A stretch of 64,000 bases of DNA from Raffaelea ambrosiae (lineage: Eukaryota; Ascomycota; Sordariomycetes; Ophiostomatales; Ophiostomataceae), in contig PCDI01000006.1 of assembly GCA_002778195.1 (NCBI GenBank), forward strand, positions 101,021 to 165,020, in the 5' to 3' direction. How positions within the stretch are numbered: position 1 is the stretch's first letter; every line of letters begins with the position of its first letter. The notes beneath the pieces are model-generated. The model made no database searches. It was not told where the DNA came from and saw only the letters and a list, made by a program, of their open reading frames with translations. A program made the translations under genes and the position numbers. This document shows, in pieces, positions 36,240 to 46,754 of the stretch.

Positions 36240-37641
36240 ATGGCGATATCTAAAGTCATTGTCGTCGGCGCCGGCCCATCAGGACTCCTCTTGGCCATTC
36301 TTCTCGCCAAGGCCGGCATCCATGTCGACCTGCTGGAGATGACGCACGAGCTCGACAAGAATCCCCGGGCCAGTCACTATGCCGACTCGTCCTGCCACGA
36401 ATTCGAGCGCGCCGGCATTCTCGACGAGCTGCGGTCGAAAGGGTTCTTCCCCAACGGGGTATCCTGGCGGAAACTGGACGAAGCCAAGACACGTCTCGTC
36501 GCACTTCGAGGACCTCCTGGCGCAGCAGGTCAAGAAGATCGGTACCGCATGGTGTGCCTGCCACTGGACAAACTGGGAATCATCCTGGAAGCAACCTTAG
36601 CCAAGGAGCCGACAGCGGTTGTCCGTTACGACCACAAAGTTGTGGCCCTGGAACAGGACAAAGATGCCGTACGGGTGATCGCTGATACGCCCCAAGGGCA
36701 AAATGCATTTACGGCCGACTACGTGGTTGGCTGCGATGGCGGGAACAGTACCATCCGAAAGCTGTTGTTTGGCGCGGGCGTGTTCCCCGGGTTCACCTGG
36801 GACAAGCAGATCGTGGCCACCAACATGTACTACGATTTCAGCCCGTACGACTACGACGACTCGCAGTTCTTTGTACATCCAGATCACTGGCACATGGTAG
36901 CTAAGATACAGGCTGATGGTCTGCACAGAGTGACCTATGGTGAAATCGGCGGGCTCACAAACGAAGAGATGAAGGCCCGTATGCCGCAAAAATTTAAAGA
37001 CATTCTCCCCGGCCATCCGGACCCGGACAAGTATACCGTCGTCAACTTCAGCCCTTACCGAGTGCATCAGAGATGTGTGGACCATATGAGGGTTGGCCGT
37101 GTCTTGCTTGCTGCTGATGCTGCCCACCTGTGCAATCCATTGTATGTTTGCTCGCGAGGCCCTCTTATCAGTGAAGAAGAAAAAAGAACAAGGAAATTAT
37201 AACCACCCCCTCCCACTAACAAATGCAGTGGTGGGATGGGCCTCACTGGAGGCATTGCCGACATTGGGGGTTTGTATGACTGCCTTGTTGGCATTCATAC
37301 AGGCGCAGCAGACGACTCGATCCTGGACGAATACGATGAAGTGCGGCGCAAGATTTGGCGTGAAATCATCAACCCGGTGTCGTCGGAAAACATGAGACGT
37401 CTGTTTGAAGACGACCCTGATCAAATCATGGAAACAGATCCGTTTCTGAAAGTTCTCAAGCAAATGGAATTGGGCCAGCTGCAACCTCAGCCGCAAGGTG
37501 TAAGTGAACTATTTGTCGGTTCATCTCCTTACCAGCTCAGCACTTTCTCTAACGCATAAACAGGGAGCCACAATGGGCCTGAGATACGACATGACGCAGC
37601 ACTACAGTACGGAGACGCGAGAACATTCAAATGGGATATGA
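36240..37641 (+). CDS. FAD-dependent aromatic monooxygenase (PHBH type)
   Basis: Three exons, 36240-37141, 37229-37499, 37564-37641, encode 416 residues. Three flavoprotein hydroxylase motifs are present: the GxGxxG Rossmann loop VIVVGAGPSGLLLA (residues 7-20), the DG motif DYVVGCDGGNSTIRKLL, and the second FAD site VGRVLLAADAAHLCNPFGGMGLTGG, which is restored only by splicing at 37141/37229. Family members hydroxylate phenolic or amino-aromatic substrates with NAD(P)H and O2. The short last exon yields GATMGLRYD, a motif that in longer relatives precedes a thioredoxin-like C-terminal domain; here the protein stops about 15 residues later. The substrate is unknown. Lying 352 bases beyond kynureninase, an anthranilate- or kynurenine-related substrate is a reasonable guess, but it is not a canonical kynurenine 3-monooxygenase by the motifs I can read. 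Confidence 0.82.
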
Positions 37642-37772
37642 GTTGTTTCTATTTTATCCGACGTTTTGACTTTTGTGCCCGTCTCTTTCTTCCTCTCCTA
37701 TACAAAAAGTCACATTGTGTTGAACAAACTCGCTACATAGCTGCCATAAAACGGCTAGTATTTTTCATATAC

Positions 37773-37810
37773 CACCCCCCCCCAAAAAAGAAAAAAAAAC
37801 CCCCCCCCCA
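37773..37810. repeat. C/A homopolymer block
   Basis: Runs of nine C, then A-rich sequence, then ten C lie in the convergent 3' region between the monooxygenase and reductase genes. Lengths may be unreliable. Confidence 0.85.
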
Positions 37811-37870
37811 ACAAAACATAAATGAACCCGAAAATCCTCGCCCAAAAATCCATTCCAAACAAAATGTGTT

Positions 37871-40800
37871 TTAGATAGGTTCGTCACGAGGCTCAATCAG
37901 GACCTCATTGACAGCCACATGTGGCGGTTGGCGCACGGCATACATGACCGCAGAGGCCACATCCTCGGGATCGAGAACCTTGGCACCAGTGGGTGCTCCA
38001 TACTTCTCCATAGCCTCGGGGTCTGTCGACATGGACAGCAGCTCGGTGGCCGTGTTGCCTGGTTGAACAGATGTCACGCGAATACCGCTTCCGACCGTTT
38101 CCAGCCGCAGGCTCTGCAGGACAGCCTCCACAAAGAACTTGCTGCCCGAGTACACACCCAGGCCGGGGAACACCTTGCGCCCGGCATCCGAAGAAATGGC
38201 CACAATGTGGCCGGAGCCGCGTTTGAGCATGGCCGGGACTGTAGAGGCCAGGCAGTGGAGCAGACCCTTGCAGTTGACGTCGACGGTGCGTTCCCACTCG
38301 TCCGTGCGGACACTGGACATCATAGTAAAGTACATGACGCCAGCACAGGACACGAAGATGTCCACCGGGCCGAGCTGCTCGGTCACACCGCGCACGAGGT
38401 CCTTCACCTGCTCGGCACTAGTCACATCGGTCTGCCGGGACAGAGCCTTGACGCCGTACTGGCCTTCCAGCTTGGCCTGCAGAGTCTTGAGGGAGTCGGT
38501 GCGACGAGCTGCCAGGGCGACGTGGGCGCCGTCCTTGGCCAAGGCCGTGGCAATAGCCGCACCGATGCCAGACGACGCACCCGTGACAATGGCCACCTGA
38601 CCGGCAAGCGGGCCCGTTTTCTTGGCAACATTGACGGGCGCCAGCCGCTTCATCCGCGGGCCTGATGCCAGCCAGCCCCGGGAATAGAAATGCCGCGTGT
38701 ACGTTTTCAGCAGCTCCATATCGATCTTGGGCCGGCGCAGACCGCACTTCTCGAGGTGCGGCCGCGTCTGCTTGTCGTCGAGCATGGTAACGGTCCGGAG
38801 GAAGTCGATGGACGGCATGCCGGCGCGGAGATTGCCTGCTGGTGTCGGGTCGTCCCGGTTGGACTGGAGGTGGCCCCGCTTAGCGGTCCAGAGGGCCACC
38901 CACTCGTTCCAGCCAATTTCCTTTGTCGGGTAGCCGAGCTCGGCCAGACGGCCAAAGAGCTCCTTGGCAGTCACGGCGTCGGGGTCGCCCACGTGGAAGA
39001 TCTTCTGGCCGGCTCTGGTGGTGTCGCTGTCGGCGAGAGCCACAATGGCGTTGCTGGCAAAGTCGACCGGGGTCATCTCGACCCTCCAGCCATCAATCTT
39101 GGGAGCATGGCCGATGCACAGCGACTCGATGAGCAGAGCTGTGACAACGTCGCGGGCGTTCGACGAGCCCGAGCGGCTGTGGCCGCCCAGAGTGCCCGGC
39201 CGGTAGATGCACGCCGGAATGCCTCGCCGCGCAGCCTCCAGGACGAGCTGTTCTGAGACCCATTTTGTCTGGTCGTAACCGCTCTCCAGCTTGGAGACGG
39301 CCTCCTCTGCCCTGACGGCCTGGTCTTCGCCCCAGGCGGTCTTGAAGGTGGGCAGGACACCGTTTGTCGAGACGTAGTGGACAGCGGCGCCGCTGCGGGC
39401 AGCCAGGCGAAGAACCTCCTTGGTACCGCCAATGTTGGAGTCGCGAAGCGCGTCATATGGGTATACAAGGTTTACGTTGGCGCCGGCGTGCACCACACTC
39501 TGGACGTGAGATGCCAGGCCCTCGAATTCGTCGTCTGAGAGACCGAGGTTGGGCTTGGTCAGATCGCCAGCAACAATGTCGATGCGGTCAACCATGGCAT
39601 CCTGCCAGAGCCCCAGCTCCAGCAGATGCTTCCGAAGGCGCGCCATACCCGTGGGTGCGGAGTCGTCGTTGCTTGCCCGCACCAGACACGAGATGGTCGC
39701 GGTGGTCTTTGCTATGAGGGTGTCCAGCAAGAAGGCACCCAGGAAGCCGGTGGCACCAGTTAGCAGGATGTCCTGGGCCTCTGAGATACGACTCGCTGTC
39801 TTCTTTGTGGGTTGGATGTCGTCGGCGAGAGCGCAGTCCTCCTTTAGCAGCGACAGAAAGCCGCTGCCGTCCTGGGACTCGGAGCCGATGCCGCTTTGTG
39901 CCGCGAGCAGGGCACGCCAGTGGGCTTCGAGAGTCGGTGTCCGGGCAAGCTCCACAAGCGGAACGGTGACGCCATAGAACTTGGACAGGCGGTTGGCTAG
40001 GTTGGCCAGGGCCAGAGAGTGGCCACCGAGATCAAAGAAGTCGTATTGCGAGGACACGTTTTTCTCCTCCACGCCGAGACAGGAAGCCCAGTGGCGCTTG
40101 ATCTCGGCCAGGCTGACCATGGACCCGGGCTGGATCTCCTCGGCGGCGCGCTCGGGCGGAGGCGTTTCGGGGGGGGTCATGCTCACCGGCGGCCGGGGCA
40201 GGTTCTTGACGTCCACCTTGCCAGACACCTTGTGCGTTGGCAGGTCGTCCAGCTGGACCCAGAGGACCGGAATCATGTAGTGGGCTAGGTGCTCGGCTAG
40301 CAACCGCCGTGCTAGCGGGCTGTGGCCCTCGCTGTTGATGACCAGAGACGAGCGGCCCCAGGGCATCTCGTCGAGTACGACATAGGCCACAAGCTGCTTC
40401 TCCAGGCCCTCCTTGTCGCTCAGCACCACGCAGCTGCGCACGGCCAGGTGCTTCACGATGGCGCTTTCCACCGTGGCCGGCTGCACGGTGTAGCCGCGCA
40501 CTTTGATCATGCCGCCCATGCGACCGAGGATTTCCAGCTCGCCCGTGGGCAGCATCCGGGCGCGGTCCCCGGTTCGGTACATGCGTGCGCCTGGCGTGTG
40601 GTCGAAGGCGTCTGGGAGGAAGGCAGCGACTGTCATTTCGGGGCGCTTGAGATATCCGCGGGCGAGAAGGTCGCCGCCGACAAACAACTCGCCACTGATG
40701 CCGGGACCGACGCGGTTTCCCTCTTCGTCCAGGACGTAGGTGTGTCTCGGGTCCAGGGGCTTGCCGACGGGACAGATGGTGTCGTCGACGGAGCTGACGG

Positions 40801-41764
40801 TGCGCAGGTCGCAGCAGGCAATCTCGTGGGTCTCGCTGGCGCTGTAGCAGTTGAGCAGGCGGATATGGGGCAGAGCGGCGCTGGCTCGGCGGACGAGGTC
40901 GACGGTGACCACCTCGCCGTTGAGCCACAAGGTTTTGAGAGACGGCACGCGCTCGGCCAGATCGGGGTACCGTCCGAGAACGGTGGCAAGGAGGGTTGGG
41001 GTCATGAGGGTCTCGGTGATCTGGTGCGAGTGCAAGAAGTTGACGAGGTTGACCGGGTCGTAGCTGGCGTCGTCGGGCACGGCCACCACAGCGGCGCCGC
41101 GAAGAAGCGGTCGCAGCATCTCCCACACAAAGAAGACGTTGCAGGCGACCCGGTCGCCCGGCACCAGGTTGCTGATCTCGAAGCGGAGGTCGTAGGAGCG
41201 GACAGGTGCCGTGTGCGGGTTGCCGATGCCCTTGGGGCGGCCGGTCGAGCCGGACGAGTACGAAACGAAGGCGAGGCGGTCCAGGTCTGTGTCGGCTGGC
41301 AGGGGTTCTGAGACGGGCTCCTCGACTTCGGGAGGAGGCAGATTGCCGTACGCATCCACCGACATGTCTGGCCGCTCGAGGACAATCATCGGGACGGTCG
41401 CGGGCAGCTTGTCCTTCTGGTCGGGCGACGTGATGATGACGGCCGGCTTGGAGTCGTCAATGACCTCAGCCAGCAGGCCAGGCGGGTAGGCGACTTCCAG
41501 GACGAGGAACGCACCGCCGGCCTTGAGGGCAGCCAGACAGGCGAGGATGTACTGCACGTTGTGGCCCATGATCACGCCGACCAGGGAATCCCGGCCTACT
41601 CCGTAGGAGCGGCGAAGGCGTGCGGCCAAAAGGTCGGCGGCCTTGTCCAGCTCGGCATACGTCCACGACACCCCGTCGTCCTCAACAGCCACAGCGTCGG
41701 GGGTGGCCCGCACCTGCTGAGTGAAGAGGGCCGACAGGTCCTTGCTGGTATCCAAGACAGGCAT
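37871..41764 (-). CDS. NRPS-like A-T-R-SDR carboxylic acid reductase (ATRR type)
   Basis: A single exon encodes 1297 residues. Domains in order: adenylation (about 1-520; FVSYSSGSTGRPKGI near 164, YRTGDRARMLPTGELEILGR), carrier protein with phosphopantetheine Ser583 in FFDLGGHSLALANLA, thioester reductase (about 665-1010; ILLTGATGFLGAFLLDTL), and a C-terminal short-chain dehydrogenase (about 1050-1297; VAIVTGASSGIGAAIA, SS then YSGSK near 1206-1210). This order is that of the fungal glycine-betaine reductase ATRR, in which the A domain activates betaine, the first reductase releases betaine aldehyde and the SDR makes choline. The alternative is an aryl- or amino-acid reductase. Substrate pocket residues were not resolved. 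It converges on the FAD monooxygenase with 229 bases between stops. The upstream region contains G-rich hexanucleotide arrays. Confidence 0.88.
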   Translation of the reverse strand: MPVLDTSKDLSALFTQQVRATPDAVAVEDDGVSWTYAELDKAADLLAARLRRSYGVGRDSLVGVIMGHNVQYILACLAALKAGGAFLVLEVAYPPGLLAEVIDDSKPAVIITSPDQKDKLPATVPMIVLERPDMSVDAYGNLPPPEVEEPVSEPLPADTDLDRLAFVSYSSGSTGRPKGIGNPHTAPVRSYDLRFEISNLVPGDRVACNVFFVWEMLRPLLRGAAVVAVPDDASYDPVNLVNFLHSHQITETLMTPTLLATVLGRYPDLAERVPSLKTLWLNGEVVTVDLVRRASAALPHIRLLNCYSASETHEIACCDLRTVSSVDDTICPVGKPLDPRHTYVLDEEGNRVGPGISGELFVGGDLLARGYLKRPEMTVAAFLPDAFDHTPGARMYRTGDRARMLPTGELEILGRMGGMIKVRGYTVQPATVESAIVKHLAVRSCVVLSDKEGLEKQLVAYVVLDEMPWGRSSLVINSEGHSPLARRLLAEHLAHYMIPVLWVQLDDLPTHKVSGKVDVKNLPRPPVSMTPPETPPPERAAEEIQPGSMVSLAEIKRHWASCLGVEEKNVSSQYDFFDLGGHSLALANLANRLSKFYGVTVPLVELARTPTLEAHWRALLAAQSGIGSESQDGSGFLSLLKEDCALADDIQPTKKTASRISEAQDILLTGATGFLGAFLLDTLIAKTTATISCLVRASNDDSAPTGMARLRKHLLELGLWQDAMVDRIDIVAGDLTKPNLGLSDDEFEGLASHVQSVVHAGANVNLVYPYDALRDSNIGGTKEVLRLAARSGAAVHYVSTNGVLPTFKTAWGEDQAVRAEEAVSKLESGYDQTKWVSEQLVLEAARRGIPACIYRPGTLGGHSRSGSSNARDVVTALLIESLCIGHAPKIDGWRVEMTPVDFASNAIVALADSDTTRAGQKIFHVGDPDAVTAKELFGRLAELGYPTKEIGWNEWVALWTAKRGHLQSNRDDPTPAGNLRAGMPSIDFLRTVTMLDDKQTRPHLEKCGLRRPKIDMELLKTYTRHFYSRGWLASGPRMKRLAPVNVAKKTGPLAGQVAIVTGASSGIGAAIATALAKDGAHVALAARRTDSLKTLQAKLEGQYGVKALSRQTDVTSAEQVKDLVRGVTEQLGPVDIFVSCAGVMYFTMMSSVRTDEWERTVDVNCKGLLHCLASTVPAMLKRGSGHIVAISSDAGRKVFPGLGVYSGSKFFVEAVLQSLRLETVGSGIRVTSVQPGNTATELLSMSTDPEAMEKYGAPTGAKVLDPEDVASAVMYAVRQPPHVAVNEVLIEPRDEPI

Positions 41765-41769
41765 TGTGG

Positions 41770-41850
41770 CTCTGGTCTGGGTCTGGATCCGAATCTGGAT
41801 CCGAATCTGGATCTGAATCTGGATCTGAATCTGAATCTAGACCTGAGTCT
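41770..41850. repeat. Hexanucleotide array TCTGGA/TCCGAA/TCTGAA
   Basis: Around eleven 6-bp units alternate TCTGGA with TCCGAA or TCTGAA, forming an approximate 12-bp higher unit that starts about 10 bases upstream of the reductase start codon. On the transcribed strand it would lie in the leader. Confidence 0.85.
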
Positions 41851-41965
41851 TGCTCGGGGAAGCGCGCCTGCTCTCCTTTTAGAAAACGCAGTGTGCTGTG
41901 GAGGAGGCAGATTCGTTCACGATGCTGGGCACGAGAGCAGGTTCCAACTATGCTTGTATTTTTCT

Positions 41966-42066
41966 CTGGGTCCGGGTCCGGGTCCGGGTCTGGGTCTGGG
42001 TCTGGGTCTGGGTCTGGGTTTCTAGGTCTCTGGGTCTCTGGGTCTCTAGGTCTCTGGGTCTCTAGT
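41966..42066. repeat. Hexanucleotide array GGGTCC/GGGTCT, G-quadruplex prone
   Basis: Four GGGTCC units then about five GGGTCT units, followed by degenerate GTCTCTGG/GTCTCTAG copies. The plus strand has many regularly spaced GGG triplets, satisfying the G3-N3 quadruplex pattern. Confidence 0.88.
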
Positions 42067-43329
42067 CCTGCCAGTCCTGTGGGTGTGCTGCTCTGGCAGG
42101 TTACTCTGGCAGAGGCCACTTGGGACGCTACCGAGTGGTCAAGCTGCCCCGGCACGCAGATACTAGCCCACTGATAAGGGCTGCCGTCTTCTTCTACACC
42201 GTAGTCTCTGGCATGTGCCAATGGCGTCATATTACACAGACAGGTACCAGAGCAGTTCGTGGGGCGCCACCGGTCGGATCTTTCAGGAGACCTTACAGGT
42301 CAGGGTAGGCGGTGACAACCTCGCTCCAGGTACGGCGGCGGGTAGACGGCGCCACCATCGGGGGGCGTCCTCGTCACACTAGCCAGTCACCCCTTTGTTC
42401 ACCCCTTTGTTGTCCAACTGACGAGGCGTCCTCGCCCCCGATCATTGCGCGTCGCCAGCAGGCTGCCATTGACAGCTCATAGACGAGCCATTGGCAGGGG
42501 CAGTCGCAGGCGACACGAGAATGGAGGTAACCTGGAGTCTGGCCTCCTTGCAGAATCTGACGGGCAAGACAGCAGGGACCTGCCCTTCATGTCGTTAACC
42601 CGACCAATCCGCGTCTGCTAATCGAGTACAATGCCACAACTGCACCAATGGTAGGAGAGCACCATGGAGGAGTGGTTGGGCCTCCTAGGACGAAACGGCT
42701 CTAGTGCCGGGGCCGCTTATGTGCCCAAGCCGGGAGAATATCGGGGGAGCGCAACCTTGTTGAACCCAACAATTCAACGATAAGGACGGCAATCTGCCCC
42801 TGGCAGCCCTGCCACAGAGCACGTGGGGCAACCAGCACTGCCATCCTCCCTGCCAAGTCGGCAGTCAAAGGCACAAGAAAGTGACACGAGACACCCATGT
42901 ACTATGTAGAGACGGCAAGCAAGGCCGGCAGCAAGGCAGCAACAAAACTGAATGCGAAGCTGAGAGAGGGCATATGTTCTGATGCGGCTCTCGTTTTAGA
43001 GCGCTCCCGATGTCTCGCTTCCTCATCAGTGCGCTCTTGTAGCGGCGAGCAAGACGCTCCTTCTAGAATCCCAGCCGCTAGCCGGAACAGAAAGGTGGCA
43101 GCACCTTGCAGTCCGGTCGTGCAGACTGCACGACAACGACCCGTGGCCTAGGAGTCTTTGTTGAGCCGGGTGGCATATTTGCAGATGTTGTCACAAGAAT
43201 GTTGAGTCGACTGGCCATACAACTTGACAGCCGTTATCTTCAAAAAACAAAACATGTTTCGGTCCTTGGCTGCTTGTCGAAATATGTGGTGCAACAAGAC
43301 ACAACCAACGGTCAGTCGGGTGTTCAGTA

Positions 43330-45456
43330 TCACATGAATTTCTGCACCAATTCCTGCGGTGCGCCCGTGTCCACGATGCGTCCGTCTTCCATGACCACGG
43401 CCATGTCGCAGCCCATGACAGTGCACGCGCCAGTGCGAAAAGCTGCTGCTTTCCCCGGGAAAACGAGGACGACGCTACGTCGGCATCCAGGCCTCCCTCG
43501 TGAGCAAGTGTTCACGGATGATATCTCGCGGGATAGTGGCCAGATCGAGACCGCCAATCATAACCAAACCGCAGTTGATCTCGAGCAAACACAGCAGCGT
43601 GCCGACGAACGAAGACTTTCCACTATGAGAAGATGGTATAAATCAGCGCACAGACACATGCAGCAAAAACAAAATCAGCGACGAAGCAACCAAGTACTTC
43701 ACCGGCAGCCCAGCTCATCTTCCTGTGCGTCCACAAACGCCAATCTTCTGTTCTGGCCAAACGTCGAACGTGACGTCACGGATAGTCACTGTCGATGGAC
43801 TGGAACATCGGGTCAGCAGAAAGTCCACCGATTGTTAATCTTTTTGTGCTCGAGACTCACTTGTGTGAGGCTGTGACCCCGCTAAACTGAACTGCACCCT
43901 TGTCTGTCCAAGCCGCCGGAGGCTGCACCGTTTCCTCTTGTTTACTCCCAAACAGAACCTCTGCCCCAAACCCCCCAACTCGCGCAACGGATCCGAGAGA
44001 GGTTCCCAGCTGTGTGTAACCGGTGAAGACTGTTGAAAGGCCCTGGTTGAATGCTATTGTTGTTTGTCAGCCAGACTCCGTTCCACTTTGAGGGGAAGAG
44101 GACGACTTAACTGCTGAGCACATTGTTCAGAGAAATACCAAGGAGGCCAACAGTTGTCGAGCTGCGAACCCCCGGTGCAAGGCCAACAACAAAATCTGCT
44201 TCCACGGCCACGATGAGACTGAAACCCAGACTCATCCATCGCTGAATACAGTACAAAAGGTAGTATGCTCTCTGGGAGAAGTCCAGAAGCGTGTTGTTGT
44301 CAACGTTCTCGGTTTCCCAACAAAAAGCACCAATTGCAAGAACATAATAGAGGATAGCATAGAGCGCCACCTGTCGGCCATCCACAGCTGACCAGAAATT
44401 CAGCAGGACAGCTAGAAGAATACAGCCAGAACTCAATATCAACAAAACAAAGTGTGCGGATGACACAATGCGAGCTAACATACGCCTGAGGGCTTGCAAA
44501 TTCCTTCCGGTGAGTGCGACAGCAAGAAACACGCCACTAGCTTCCAAAAGCTGCATTTTCGAATAAAGTACCTGTAGACGGCCATATCACCAGTAGCCCG
44601 AGATAGATCGCGGAGTTGGTTTTCCTTCTGTATTTAGACTGTTGTTTGTTTGGTCTCGGATCTGGCGGCTGGCTTTGAAAGAACAATATTACTTCCATCA
44701 TCCAGGTTACGGTTTATGAATATCTCAGCTTTGTCATAGAACTGAGTGTTTCCCATGTTCGTTTTCATATGACCTTATTCGTCAATAACCAAGACCTGGT
44801 CGACATACGAAATAAAATTGGCTGTTATCAAATAATCCACAGTTGGTAACAGGACATGGAGAAAAGAGAAACAACGAGAAAAGAGGAAACACCGATAGTG
44901 AACAACTGACTCACCCAAGAGCGCGGAACTCTTCTGTTGGAGCAACCATAGCGTGCGCACCTGGGCAGCATCGAAGAAAAGAGTGAACAAAAGATAGGCA
45001 TTGAGAAGAGTGGATGGGGGCACCGGAAGTGCGTCTTCAAACTACGAGACCGCTGTAATAAGAAGGACAGCCGCCAGGTTGGTGGCAGCGGCTGGTAGAG
45101 TCACTCTCGTCCGGATGGCACGGGGCTGAGACCAGAGAACCAGTACAGCCAACTGCAAGGCTGAAAAGATAGTCGCCGTGGTCTGCATCCGGGGACTTCC
45201 GGTCAGCAAACAGCCATCAATCGCAAGCTAACAGAGGTTGGGACAGAACACAAATGCACCACTTAAGCAACGCGGACAAAATTGCTCCTTGCCCATCTTT
45301 CTTGAACTTCTAGGGACACCAGCCTTGCGGTACCGCCGACGAAAAGGACACCGGCGGGTAAGAGGCTCAGGATTGATTGCTCGAAAAGCAAAGTGAAGTC
45401 GAAGCCGCCGCGACAAAGGGGCCGAAGCTTTTGTTCATTGAGCAGTTGACTGCCAT
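43330..45456 (-). pseudogene. Decayed ABCC (MRP-type) multidrug transporter
   Basis: Pieces in correct order on the minus strand match fungal ABC-C transporters. The N-terminus at about 45456-45300 reads CRGGFDFTLLFEQSIL and SLLPAGVLFV, in a frame different from the MAVNCSM start. TMD0 (FSALQLAVLVLWSQP) then meets an in-frame TAG and continues PPSTLLNAYLLFTLFFDAAQ. At about 44600 GDMAVYRYF marks the linker before the second membrane domain; 44556-44100 holds SQRAYYLLYCIQRW; then QLGTSLGSVARVGGF, IGVCGRTG and SGKSSFVGTLL (split Walker A) and finally MGCDMAVVMEDGRIVDTGAP. The whole first nucleotide-binding domain, most of the first membrane domain, and the signature and Walker B of the second are missing: about 2.1 kb against an expected 4.5 kb or so. 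The donor inside Walker A lacks GT. Non-functional. Confidence 0.85.
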
Positions 45457-46754
45457 TGTGAAGAGCCCAGCCGCATTCACAATAAAGAAAAAAAAAAAGT
45501 ATCCCGGGGTTCCTGCGGATGTTCAGTGTGTGCCACGTTTCGAAATAAGGGAACCGTCGGCCGCCATGGCTTTAAATCAGACTGTCAGAGGTGGACAATT
45601 GTCGCAGCCTCAAGTTACAATCTGATTTGCTGGTGCTTACACATCCTAAGCAACTTGTCAAATGGAGAAGGCGCAGAAAATACGGCTGCCAGCGAAACCA
45701 GGCGCCTGGAACGCGACCGATTGCCGCAAACACGCACCTGCCGTTGGCAACTCTGCGACGGACCACACTTCAACTCGTTTTACTCCTTCTCCGTCTTACA
45801 TGCAGATGCCCCGCTCGTGTTTCTCTAGAAAGCACGAGGCTGCACTTGCCACAAAACCCGACATGCTCAAATGGAATCAAAGGCATATTAAGAGCTTGGT
45901 TCGGGTCCAAACTGCACGTCACATTGCGCCAAAGCATTGCGGCGTGCAGAACGCGTTGTCCTGTCTAGGCGAGGCAACTTGAGCAGGTGCGATAGACAGC
46001 TGCAAAGGTTGTGGTCTATTCATGCTCTAGGAGACCCCAAGCAATGCCCCGTAGACATCGACGGTCTGCGTGGTGCACCCACTTAATGCTCTGAACTCCG
46101 CATTCGTATGATCTGATAGAGCGACATAGGCCGCCAAATAATTATGGCTTGTGATGGAAGAGAATTCCATCTCCGGGGCTCTCTTCTGCCTCCTTCGGCA
46201 TCTTTTCAATGGAAGACACATCTAGGCAATTTAGTATGCACAGCTTCAGAAACGCGCCCTTCTGCAGACAAGAATTTGCCGACTCNNAGNCNNCNGNCAN
46301 NGNNTGGNCNNCNGNGNNGCTCAATGGGTTGTGTGGATTGTACGTACAATTAACGCGGCATTACAGGGCAGATTAACCTACGCAAGTCTACACCACAAGG
46401 CCATCACAAAAGCAGCATTTTTTCTGCTCACGGGTTCGCTCAAAGATGCCCTTCTCCGCGGGAGCAAAAGATTTTGCTGTGCCAGTCTGTATTTATAATT
46501 AGTCAGTCCATTCGCGGGTCCGAACCTCGTACGACTAAGCTGCCGCAGGAAGCTGCCTATTGGGGTCAAGAAGTCCTGCCTCGGGGTTTGCTCCACGATC
46601 ACCTAACTCCACTCCTGTAACTTTGCGTCATATCCTTAGATACAGAACGATGGCCCGATGGCCTCTGGTTTGTATAAGAGAAGCAATGTGCCATTCATAT
46701 AATGTGAAAGGAGGGATTAACATGTATACGATTCTCCAGCGCATTTGGAGCACC
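45457..46754. other. Intergenic with low-quality bases
   Basis: No gene recognised. It includes a patch of interspersed N bases at 46286-46318. The last few hundred bases are the promoter of the HD-domain gene. Confidence 0.55.
46286..46318. other. Patch of interspersed ambiguous bases
   Basis: N bases alternate with called bases, typical of a low-quality consensus rather than a scaffold gap. Confidence 0.97.

Larger units (their letters stand above)
41765..43329. other. Upstream region of the reductase; no gene seen
   Basis: The first 300 bases carry two hexanucleotide arrays (listed). The remainder, to the transporter relic, has no recognisable reading frame; both strands are interrupted. 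Confidence 0.6.

Noticed and set aside
40032..41311. Long open frames (over 300 codons) overlapping the A-T-R-SDR gene in other frames
   Set aside because: Frames lie within a high-GC, single-exon enzyme gene with clear family motifs; they are composition shadows with Arg/Pro/Ala-rich translations.
41966..42066. Telomere-like repeat
   Set aside because: Units are GGGTCC/GGGTCT, not TTAGGG, and the array is embedded between genes rather than terminal.
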